Assembly: GCA_027924585.1 (NCBI GenBank)
Contig: BSBM01001067.1
Coordinates: 3,164,001-3,228,000 of the forward strand
Source: Larix kaempferi
Lineage: Eukaryota > Streptophyta > Pinopsida > Pinales > Pinaceae
DNA length: 64,000 nucleotides
Direction of reading: 5' to 3'
Each line of letters starts with the position of its first letter. The stretch's first letter is position 1. Of this stretch, positions 12,001 through 24,000 are shown piece after piece. The notes below the pieces were generated by a model. That model had not been told where the DNA came from. It did not search any database and worked only from the letters and a program-made list of their open reading frames with translations. The position numbers and the translations under genes are program-made.

Positions 12001-15000
12001 AAAAAAAACTATATGTTAAACTATATATAGTTTATAAAAAAATATTATTAATAATAATTATTATTATAAAAATATATATATATAATATTATTATTAAATT
12101 TTAATAATAATTATTATTATCAAAAAAAAAAAAAATCAATTCTTTTGAAATAAGAATTGTTTGAAGAAACAAGCAAATTCAAGCCAAAGAAGACCAAGTC
12201 AAAGAAGAAATTAAAGACAAAGTCCAAGCAAGACTCCTTATCATCAAAGAAGTCGAAGAACACTTATCATCGAAGAAATCAAGTCAAAGTAAAGGAAGGC
12301 TCATCAAGAAGTCGAGACACGTTAACGACAAGGATGACCAAGTTCGACATTATGAGCAAGGAACAAAAAATGTTAGACCAAAAAATGACGCAGAACCATA
12401 ATACATTAATGGAGGTGTTACAAAGACTAATGCAAAAAAAGGACCAAGTCGGTAGTCCAAATGTGCTAGATGCCTCATCTCATATTTTCACACAGGAAGC
12501 ACTTGCCAAAAATCAAAATATAAAGAAGGAAATAAATAATTACGAAGCAGAAATAATACGCTTGAACAAAATCGTTAGCGACAAAGATGAAGAACTAATG
12601 CAGTTACGACATAAATTAGAAAGTCAAGAATTAGAGGTCGGCCAGTGTCGACAACAGATAAAAGTTCTTCAACAACAAAATGACGACTCTAAAAAGACAC
12701 ATAAGTCAGAGATCGCGAAGAGTAATAAAGCATTATCTAACAATGCTGAAGAAATTTTTAGACTAAGAAATCATAACAAGATACTAGTCACAAAAATTAA
12801 GAAGTTGAAAAATAGTTGGAAGATAGAACAATCTTTGGACGACATTGAAGGGAAACTTCTAGACAAACAGGAAGAAAATAGTTGTATCAGAAGTCATAAT
12901 GAAGATCTTAAGGAACAACTTAAGACATCTGAAGTTGACAGAAAATCGCAAGTCGAATTGATTAAGAAGTTTCAAAATGATAATAGGCAGTTAGAAAACA
13001 AGTTGGAAAAAATACAGAACAAAAACTTAAATACTCAAGAGACGAAAATACAACTTCCAACTCAGATCAATGCTCTAAAGGCGACATCCGAAAACGAAAA
13101 TGACATCGTGAAAGTTCCTTATCAACACCCCAACCATAAAAATCGATATTTGAAAAAGTGGGAAATGTCGAAAGATAATGATACTAATGTGATCAAATTT
13201 CTTGACGACACATCAGTAGGGAATCCCATCAGTCCACAACAAATCAATTTGGGATGGATTCATCCGTCGACGTATCAGAAGTTATGCTCTACACTTAACA
13301 GTTCGTATCGACATGTTTCATCAGCCATGACATCGCAAAGAACAATGCGACAAAATTATAAGGCTTTGAGGACAAAGCCTTTCTAAGAGAGTGGCAATGC
13401 TATTAATATTATATGTATGTTAGTTAAAGTTATTAGTTATTAAAGTGAAAGGGTGTAACCCTTCACTATACACGCTCAAGCCTATAAAAGCGAGCCTCAT
13501 TGTAATTATTAATCATCTTTATCATCATCAATTATATATTATTATCAAATGGAGTTATTTTCCATTGGAGGATTATTCGCTTGAATAATCATTGAGTATA
13601 TCCGGACACGGATATAGCATATTTCTTTGTCTCTTTTTTCTTTTTAACTTGCTGGGTAAAGGGATTTACCTATAGCATTTTTCCATTCCAATGAACTTCA
13701 TTTTTTATTTGTTAGGGCTTTGATTCTGGTAATACTCTTTGTGATTTTATCTGGCATTCTTATTTTTTTTGTCTTTAATGTACATATAAACTTTTTTCTC
13801 TGTTTATTAGATGTCAAAATATTTTCTTGTATTTGTGCTGGTCTCTTCACAACAAAACCTTTCGATTGAGACATGGAGACATTCTCTTTCATGTCTCTAT
13901 TCAAGAAAGCAGTCTTCACATCCATTTGGTGGACTTTCCACCCATTCTGTGCAACCAAATCCAATAGAGTATGGTAGCCCATTTTGCTATGGGGGAGAAA
14001 GTCTTCTCATAGTCCATGCCTTCTTTTTGTGCAAAACTTTTTGTTACAAGCCTCCCCTTATGCTTGTTAGGTGAGCCATTTGATTTGTACTTGTTCTTGT
14101 AGACCCACTTGCAGCCAATTTGGTTTGGTTCCAAATGGAGGGTCCACCAACTTCCATGTCCCATTCTTGATGAGAGCATCATATTCATTCTACATGGCTT
14201 CTTCTCGCTCATCATGAGAAGCAACCGCTTTAAAGGAAGTTGGTTCAAGGTTAGCAAATAAATTCAATTCAGTCATATGAAACATCCAAATCATCTACAT
14301 CACCTGAATTTGAATTATCTGCATCTCCTCCATCTTCTTGTCTTGTCGAACTTCTTGTTCCTGTCTTCCTGACTTCATGAGGATGAACACTTTCTATACT
14401 GCATTGGCAAGAGTCTATATTGGGAGAAGAGTGGTTTTCTGTCAATTAGATAAATCTTAAATCATGTATTGTAACATTTCTGGGCTGCTAAACATCATTT
14501 TCTGGACTTTTCAAATGTGAGGAGGTCAATTGTTGAAGTGATTGCCTTTAAACTTTTTTTGGGTTCCAGATCCCGGAGAAAAGGAAAATAATAAAAAGAG
14601 AAAATGTTAATATTTGTCAGTCATCTTTAATGAGACGCTAAACCATTTCACAGTACATTCATTTTTTTGAGTTTTCTCTTTCAGACTTGATATTCCTATT
14701 AGCAGAATCCTTATGTTGCTCTTTTGTGAAAGTGAATTTTCTTGCATTCCCTCTAGGAGTGAAAGACATGGAAATTTGACTGTCAGAAAAGAATATAGCA
14801 TTTTGTTGCCTAGGTTGGAAACTTTGCATTAAGGAAGATTTAATATTAAAGGTATTTTATAGTTTTCTCCACCGATTTCAGAGATTGTTATTTTGAGGTA
14901 GGTGTGCTAGTACTGAATATTTGATTACAATGCACAGGAAGCTAACAGGTTGCTAGCTGGAGAAGGTGGTCATGGTCCTCTAAGGCATTTGCAGAAAATG

Positions 15001-18000
15001 CTATCTACCAGACAGCAGCTGATGGTAACCCAAGTTGCATCTCTCTACCCATTAGGTCATTGCCCTTCTCAAAGTGTACCAGCTGAAGAATCCAAATCTG
15101 GGTCTCAACATACAATATCAGGTTATCTTGAATCCCGGTTTAGTTTCTGCAATGCTCTTGTTTAGCAATATTATTACCTAACAGAATATTGAATGCACAG
15201 TGTATACATTCTCTATTTTTACAGCTATTAATTAGAATAAAATTCATTTCAGGGGAACTTGCTGGATCATCTTCAGTCTCAACCTCCAGTGATATACCAG
15301 TAGAGTCCCTCACTATTTCAGGTTTGCAGTTGTTTGCACCACCTGTGAAAAAGCTGGGATTCTTCAATGATAAGCAGGCGTTTCAAAGCTCTGCAGCTGC
15401 AATTGGATATGTTGCACATGTGAGTGTACTTTCGTTTCATTTGTAGTTTATGCTAGAATTTCTATTTGCTATTTTCTTCCGATCATGGAAACACCTGCTG
15501 CACTGTTTTAAAAATCCTGTTTTGTTATTGATTTCTTGGTATAACATACAACTGCAGATTGTTAAACTGGTTGCATCATATTTGGATATTCCTCTTCGAT
15601 ATCCTATTCGGCTGGGAGGTTCTCGTTCATATGTTCAAGATTATGCACCTTCCGTAGAGCCATCAATAATTGAATCAGGAGCTTTTGGAGTGGGTGGCTC
15701 ACAAAAGCCTGTGGTTGAATTTCCACTCTTTCTGGAAGGTCAAGAGCCGACGAGATCGGCTTATGCAGTTTTTTTGCTGAACAAAGTATGGTCCTTCACA
15801 TTATTCTGTATTCTTTTTTCAGTTGTTAGTTTGAGTGAAAAAGAATGATGGTGACCTTTCATTGAGTCGGTTGTTTCAACTTCACATATGATGTCTACTT
15901 TTAACTTTAAGGAAATCTAGTTAATGTGTCCTTTTCTAAGTAGTGAAAATAGATCTAAGATAGAGACATTAATGACAGCATTAGAATGTAGTTTATTTAA
16001 AATTTCATATTACCGATAGTAAAAATGCATCAGAGATGCTACAACAGATTTGTCGGGTAAAACTTACTGATTCAATAATTTTCAATCTGTCCAGCCTTTC
16101 TGCTTTTGTAAGCAGTTCTTTTATTCTTACATTTTTACTCTGATATTTACAAGTGTTTGCACACAATTTTGTGCCACACACAATCATCATACATAAATTT
16201 TGTTACGACAGTCATTTGGTCTTTGTAAAAAATTATAACACTGTAAAGATGTGAAGTTAGTCATGGTTCTCTGTTGATTTGCTGTTCTGCCCCGATGATG
16301 GGTGAAGTGTATACTAAAAACATGTAGGCTAAAAATCTAATACGCAGTTCAAAATCAGAAGTTCTTGATAAAAAATATAATGTAATAGATAGATAAGACA
16401 ATATAATTTTAATAATGTCCAATAAGTGACCACAAGAGTAGGTCAATGGGACTAAAAAGATATGTCCAGTGTGAGTACAATTTGGGAGTGCAAAAGCAAC
16501 TCTTATAGATGCTGAAAGCAAAAGAGAAAAAGTGAAAGTACTACATCATGAGTAACCATGTAGCTAAGCGAATCTCTAAATCTGACCAAAGAAATCCAAG
16601 AGGTACTAGAGTGGAGGATCTGAGACTGGAGATCTTGGTGTTGGAAGCAATGTTATCGGAACCGGACCGGCCATCGAACTGGCGAAGCCCAAAATGTGAA
16701 CCGGACTGGAACCAGAAAAAACCGGGAAAAAAACCGGTCGACTAAAAATAAATAAAATATTCATATTTTTTAAAAAAACATATATATTCATGTGCATACA
16801 TATGAATCCAAACCATTAATAGACAAATATGCAAAGTTTCTCATATATATAGCAAGTATGGGTGCAAATAACCAAAATAGCACCTAGTGCAATATATCTC
16901 TGAGGTTCTGAACCAAAATACATCAACAAAGAGGCTCTAAATGGCTCCTACAATACAAAAAGAAAGTTGAAACCATAGTACTAATGAATAACCATAAACT
17001 GATCATATGGCACTAGCCCTACTAGCTATTAGAGTCTACTACTCCTCTTCATCCTCCTCCTCATCGTCATCCTCATCCTCTTCATCCTCTACAGGAGTGG
17101 GATTCTAAGCCCCACTTGATTCCCCTAGCCCTGAGGGTGGAATCTCTGGAAGTGGGTCCAAATCCAACCAAGAAAGGTCTTCATTATCAAATACTGGTTC
17201 CTGAGTCTCCACAACCCACTCTGATGTTGGATCAAAGTCATCCAAGGTTATGTTGCTTGATGTCGGAGTCGTGTTCAACAACTGGTTACGCCTCAGCCTA
17301 AGATTGTACTGGACATAGACCATATCATTCAACCGTTTGTGTTCCAAACGGTTTCGTTTCTTGGTGTGTATACGCTCAAATACACTCCAATTGCGTTCAC
17401 ATCCAGAAGCATTGCATGGTTGGCTCAATATTCGAATTGCAAACTTTTGCAAATCAAGGCAGTGCCCACCAAACTGTCCCCACCAATAGGCTGCAATAAG
17501 AGTTGAATGCAAACAAGTTTCAAAAAATGGCTTTGGAAATTTAACTCATCCTTTACAATGGATAATATAATTTGAAAACTTTAAAAATTCTTACTCGGTG
17601 GATCCTTGGATCTGCCTCGTATGGCCATATTCATGCCAAAGCTACCCATACTCTCATTGAATTGCAGCAGCTTACTGTGTATCTCATCTTGTATCCTGGC
17701 ATCAAGAACCATGCGCTCAATGCATTTATACAATCCATCTTTTACCTCCCCATCATCATTTGCTTCTTTTGTATAGTGGTACCTTCAAAAGTTCAAGGTT
17801 CAAAAGACAAAAAATATTAATCATTAAATTTGAAATTGAAATTGTAACTTATAACTTTGAACTTTAAAGTTTGAAATTACAAGAAAACTTATAACTTTGA
17901 ATATGAATTTTGAGATAACATACCTTGGGTTAAGTAATAGCCAGTTGCATGCAAAGGACGATGGAGTTGTTTGTTCCATCTGTCATCAATGATATTCCAA

Positions 18001-21000
18001 ATAGGAAAATACTTGTGCCTTTTATCACCATATGCTGCCTTTATTGCTTCTTTGGCCTGATCCATGGTCTCATAAATAAAACCCATAGCGGGTTTATCAC
18101 CATCTACCATTCGCAACACTCTCCAAAATGTTTATTCAAACACTTTGTCAGCTATATCTTTCCCTTTAGCCTTTTTACTCCATTGACATTCATTCCACTC
18201 ATCGTAGGAAAACATCTTCCGCAAGTTGGCTTTTTGATCAACAAGGGATTGCAACGAAAGAAAGTTTGTTGCAAATCGTGTAATAGCTGATCTAACTAGC
18301 TCGTTACCCCCAGTGTTCTTCCTCATAAGACTCAAAACCCATGATGATCTGTACAACATTCTTTGGCCCCACCTCCATAACTACTCCATACAAAAGATGA
18401 AATAATAATTGTGCATCCTTCACCTGATCAGAGGCATCCATAGATTTAAGAAACATGGTTCCTTTTGGGCAAGCAATCAGGAAATTGAGAATGGTGCGGG
18501 ATTTTCCATCACTCCATCCATCAGACATTATTGTGCACCTTGTTCTACTCTAGGATTGCTTGAACTCCTTCAGATATTCATCTATTCTTTGAACTTCATT
18601 TCGTAAAAGGGGCCCTCTGATATCATGAAAACTAGGGCCTTTGAAGCTCGGACCACATGAAACTATAACATCTATCATAGGTTGAGAATAAGAAGAATTT
18701 GTTGCATTGAAGGGTATGTCTGCATCATACCACCATCTAGCTATGCATTCCCAAGCAACGTCCTTCTCCATCTTCTTCCATTTAGCATCAATGGTGGGCT
18801 GAGCACCAGTGGTAGTGCGGGGCACAAAGAAAGAGTCAAGCCCTCTACTGCTGGTCGGGGCCTTACGTGGTCTCTTCATGTTCAAATTGGATGTTCTAGG
18901 TCCACCTCTCCCCCTAACAGGAAAACTGGAGGATTCTTCAAAACTAGTAATATGACCTTGAGGGGTTTCATGATCATCACCCTCAGGCTCATAGTCACTC
19001 TCATCCTCAAATGGCATTGAACTTCTCCCTATGTCTTTTTGAAGCTTCTTTGTCTTGGCTTTTTCTTCTTGGTAGGCTTCAATGCTACTTAGCATCTCTG
19101 CTCCAAGATCATCAGAGACTTTCCTACAAGGTTCAACATTGCCTCTAGCATCGGCTAAGTGTTGTTTTATCCTATGGATACACCCCCAACTATTTTCTTC
19201 CCACAATAATTGCATATTTTTCCCCACTATCATCCAATTGGCAATGAATCCATGCCGAATCCCTCTTCTCTTTTGGAGCCATGGCAAACAAAAGGTGGAA
19301 ATAAAACCCTAGAATTTATTAATAACTTATTAACTAAGAAAAAACAAATTTAAAGAGAAAAGGAGTCTTGTGTCTTGAGTCTTGACATACCTTTGAGAAA
19401 GAAGAAGAAATGTAGCAAAGCTTGAGAGGAATTGCCGCTGGCAACAACAAAAGAACAAGCTGATCAGTGATAACAACCCACAAATTCTGCACAAAACCCT
19501 TCAATAACCTCCAAAACAGTCCACAAAATAGCTCCAAATCTGCTCCAAGAAAGAAGGCTTCGAATCTCCTCCAAATATTCCCTGCAAAAGACACTTGAAT
19601 CTGCCCAAGAAGTTCTTGCAAACCACCCAACAAACTCGGATCAAGAAGACTCCGAAATTGCCCAAGGAACAAAGTTCTCAAGAATTCCAAAGGAGATGGA
19701 ATGAATAGTGTGAGTAACGTAGGGGGCAGGGCGGTCTTTAAATAGATTTAACATAGGCTTAGGGTTAGGTTAGAAGCATAGGATACTTTTTTGTGTTTTT
19801 TTTTTTAATTTGGGTTTCGTGGGTCCCCTGTCCACGGTCGTACGACACTGTATGGACAGGACCGGTTCTGTACGAAACCGACCGGTTCGGCAAAAAATCC
19901 GGCTCAGCTGGTTTTGGTCCTTGACCGGATCGGTCACCTCTGTAAACAGATCGGACCGACCTATTTTGCCGGCCTCTAGGTCCCCCGCGACTAAGGGCAA
20001 TCGATGTACTGGCTCACTCTTGGATTCCTCTGGTGCCATGAAGGGATCTGGTTGCACGATGTTGGGGGTGGCATAAGAGTGAGGAATCCCTGCAATCCCA
20101 CCACCCAAGGTTGAAGGAAAGAAGCTCTGAATAAAAATCTAGTTGCTCTGTTGAGTTTGGGGGCAAGTGTGGCCGATGGGAGGCAGCCTGCTTTGTGCCC
20201 GTCTAGAACAGGTCTGTCTGTCACTCTGATGAACTGTGTTAATGAGTTATAAATATTTTATTTCATACCATGTAAAAGGGAAAAAAATATAGTCTTTGGA
20301 AAGGATCACCCCTATTTGTGTAGGATTTTAGAGAATATATACACAAATACATGTGTGAGAGAGATGCGAATTATTAATAAACTTTATTAAATGGAGTAGC
20401 TTACAATGCCTCACATATACTTTTATTCAAACTTGTCATACTCAGTCTTGGCAAAGACTGGCTGGCCTGGGAATTGACAAGACTTGGTGTTGATTGAATT
20501 GTCATTGATGCCAACATGGACTTGCAGTGGCCCCACAGGTAGTCATTGACGCCACCAAGTCCCACTTGCAGTGCACAAGTATGAATGATCTCAGTACCCT
20601 TACACCCAGTCCCTTGGAGCCCTTACAGAGATGGTTTGTGCTTTGAAGCACCTTGTATCCAGTTGACAAGGTCCCTGTACCCACAAGGTTGGATTTTGGA
20701 GCCACCACCTTGTTGATGATGCTGAAGACCTTGTTGATGATAATAAAGACCCTAGAGATTGTGTTGAAGCCCTTGTGGATGATGGAGAAGCCCTTGATGG
20801 GTTGAAGAAGCATTAATGACCCATTATGTGGTCATTCATGCTTTGACAGGGTCATGGTACCCTAGGAGAAGGCTTGGCAACCCAACAGGAGGTAGCATGA
20901 TGGATCTTGACCCTTGGAGGTCCTCTTGTGTGGTTGGGGTGGTTGAAGAAGCCCATGAAGCCCCTTGGCATGTTAAAGAAGCCTTTGACCCATTCTGTGG

Positions 21001-24000
21001 TCATTTGTGGTTTGCATGATTATTGCTGGCTTGATGGAGTCATGGAACTCTTGGAGATGGCCCTAGGGCATGAGAAAGACTTGGCACCCACTTGTATGGT
21101 GGGATGATAGCACTTGGATACGTGGACACTTGACACACTTGGTTGATTGTGGATGATGACATGGCACCTTGATGATGGGGTCCTTGGTCATACATGTCAT
21201 GGTGATGGGTTCTTTGATAAATCCCTTGTGGCTTGCTACACCCTTGGTTTTGATGATGTGGTTGTTGATGACTTAATGAAGAGATGGTCCTTAAGCCCAC
21301 AAGTTTGATTATGGAGCCCATTGCACTTGAAGAGGTTCTTGAAGTTGATGCACTAAAGCCCTCACTCTTGATGTGTTGAAGCCTTCATGTATGCCCTTGA
21401 CTCCTTAAAAGATTAGTCCTTGAAGCCCTCATTTGGTGGTCTTTAAGCTCATATGACCTTTTAACATTGAAGAAAGTCTTGAACCCACACATATACTTTG
21501 AAGATGGCTTTGAAGCCCTTGTCCTTGGATATTGGACGATAGAACCCACATAGCCCTCAAAGAAGCCCTCTTTCTCAATAATGATGATGTCATATGGTAA
21601 TAAAACCCCTGTGCTTTCCCTTAAAGCCCACAAATTTGTTGAAGAAGCTTTCAAAATAATTTCAAGCCAAATCTGTTGTTCTACACAAATTAAAGAAATT
21701 AAGGGTGAAGAACCTTGCGAATGCAAGTAAGACCCTCACAAGGTAGTAGCCCTCGTCATGCCATTTCCAATGGTAGGTGGCACGTCATGTGGTTCCTTAC
21801 GGTTGAAGAGATTTTAATTTTTAAAGTTGACATGGTGTTTTACCCCATCCAATGAGGTCGGCCAGTTAAAACCCTCCATGTTGAACCTATATTTATACAC
21901 CCTATTCCATTCATTTTACACACGATTTTTGAAGGATCTTTCTCTGATTTCCAGGTTAGCTGAGAGCTCTGAATTTCGTCCTCTGTAGCAGCTGCAGTAG
22001 GTTAAGGAGTCCACTGTGAAAATGCAGGAGCAGGTCTGATATTTTTCCCTTTTGGCAGCAGCAGTCAAGGTGAATGTTTTAAGGTATTTTTTTGCTCTGA
22101 AATTCGGTGGGAAACAGTGACTGAGGCAGCCACAGTAAGAATTTTAAGTGAAGTCTGATTTTTTTTTAGATGGACAAAGAAGGCAGATCTCATAACCATT
22201 TGCAGCAGTAACATATCATTCACAGACACGAATTTTACAGCAGTTTTGCTGTAGTGACATATTTTTTTGGGTCAAAGTCTGAGTTGGTCAATGTTATCAC
22301 AGTCAGAGGTTATCTCAATTCTAAGAAGAACAGTCTATCACCATTCCAAAGGAGCAGCAGTTGGAGTGCAAGCTTGTTACAACTGTCCAATGAAGGTATG
22401 ATGAAATCTTAATGTACAATGCCTTCATATAGATAATAGCACAGTGGTAAAAAGATGTATGATGACATATGATGACAAGTACTGTACAGTAGAATGGTGT
22501 GTGTAATAAATGACAAGCTGACAGTTAGCATGAGAATTTGTGTACAGTGATAGATGATATACAATGATGTACAGTTAGTTGTGATACCCATCTATGGGTA
22601 CAGTATGATAATTGTTTGATACAATGATGAAGTCTGTGTGAAGTCTGAACTTATGAAAGAATGAAGAGTAGATCTGTGAAACACATGCTTGGATGATGCC
22701 CTAGTTCCAGTGCATTGACGAATGAAGGTATGTATGCTCTAAAATTCTGTGTACCCAGAAAGTTAATACAGTAAGATGTTTGACGAACAGTTTTGAAGAA
22801 GTATTAGAGTATGTACAGTCCACAATTACATGTTCAGTGATATACAGTGGCATTCATACAGTTAGATTGATTTGAAGACTTGTTTTAAAGTGTTGACACA
22901 TATACAACTCAGATCTACTGAATGGACAAGTAAATTTACACCACTATACTGACATCTAGTATCATACCATGTGTGTCCGAATCACATGAAGGTGAAACCC
23001 GTGAACCTGTGATCCGTGAACCTGTCCCTGTACCAGAAGTCCTTGTAGACCGAGTACCTGAAACTGATGAACCTGTAACCTGTGACCTAGTCACTCTGGA
23101 AACCTGACCCTGTACCTTGACTCGCTGAACTCTGTGATGTTGTCGCATGTGGAGTCACAACCTGCTGCTCCACCATCTCTGAATCATAAGACTTCCTGAA
23201 GGTCTTCTCCTCAAATCTCACCTCCCTCCTCACCACAACTTTCCGCTGTGCAGGAAGGTATAAACGAAAAGCCTTCAAAGTCTCATCATAACCAACAAAG
23301 ATGCCTTTTTCTGCCGTGGGCTCTAACTTTGTCCTCTTCTAAGAAGGGACATGAGAATATATAAGGCATCCAAATATGCGGAAGTGACCTATCTTAGATC
23401 TCTTCTTGGTGAACATCTACTCGGGAGTTTTACACCCCAATGCACGGTGTGGACTCCTGTTCTGCACATAAACAATAGTACTACAGGTCTCTGCCCATAG
23501 AAAGAAAGGAAGGCTCTGATCATGCAACATGGCTCTAGTTGCTCCCACTATAGCTTTGTTCTTCCTTTCGGCAACCCCATTCTGCTGTGGAGTATATGGA
23601 ACTGTCAACTGACTCCTGATGCCCCCTTGTCTACAAAACTCATCAAACTTCTTGGAGGTATACTCACCTCCATTGTCTGACCTGAGTGCCCGAATCTTCC
23701 TCCTCGTTTGGTTCTCCACAAGAGCTTTGAACTCTTGGAACCTCTTCAAGACCTCCTGAGACTGGTTGCTTCTCAGAAAGTAGATCCAGGTCTTCCTAGA
23801 GTGATCATCAATGAAACTAATATAATACTCAAATCCTGTCAACGAAGCAGAAGACATAGGTCCACATAAATCAGAATGTATCAAGCCCAGTACTCCACCT
23901 GATCTAGTATCACTGCTCGGAAAAGCAGTCTTGGTGTGCTTTCCCAAAGCTCACCCTCTACATACACCACCCTGCTCTGTGCTGAACTACGGTAAACCTG

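Larger units (their letters stand above)
10814..13619 (+). mobile_element. Young non-autonomous LTR retrotransposon
   Basis: Two 222-bp direct repeats (10814-11035, 13398-13619) differ at one position by eye (G/T at LTR base 7). Each starts TGCTAT and ends ATAGCA. TATTT flanks both sides (10809-10813 and 13620-13624). A primer site matching initiator tRNA-Met begins two bases after the left LTR, and a purine-rich run (AAGAGAGTGG) lies just before the right LTR. The 2.36 kb interior has a C-rich block, an AT-rich block and one ORF. There is no protease, integrase or reverse transcriptase, so it must have been mobilised by another element. Its internal 3' end resembles that of the Gypsy remnant at 25870 (GGCTTTGAGGACAAAGC), which suggests a Gypsy partner. 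Confidence 0.93.

Noticed and set aside
16640-19950. Intact target duplication around the decayed hAT
   Set aside because: The 8-mers GTTGGAAG and TAAACAGA do not match, so the right border is uncertain.
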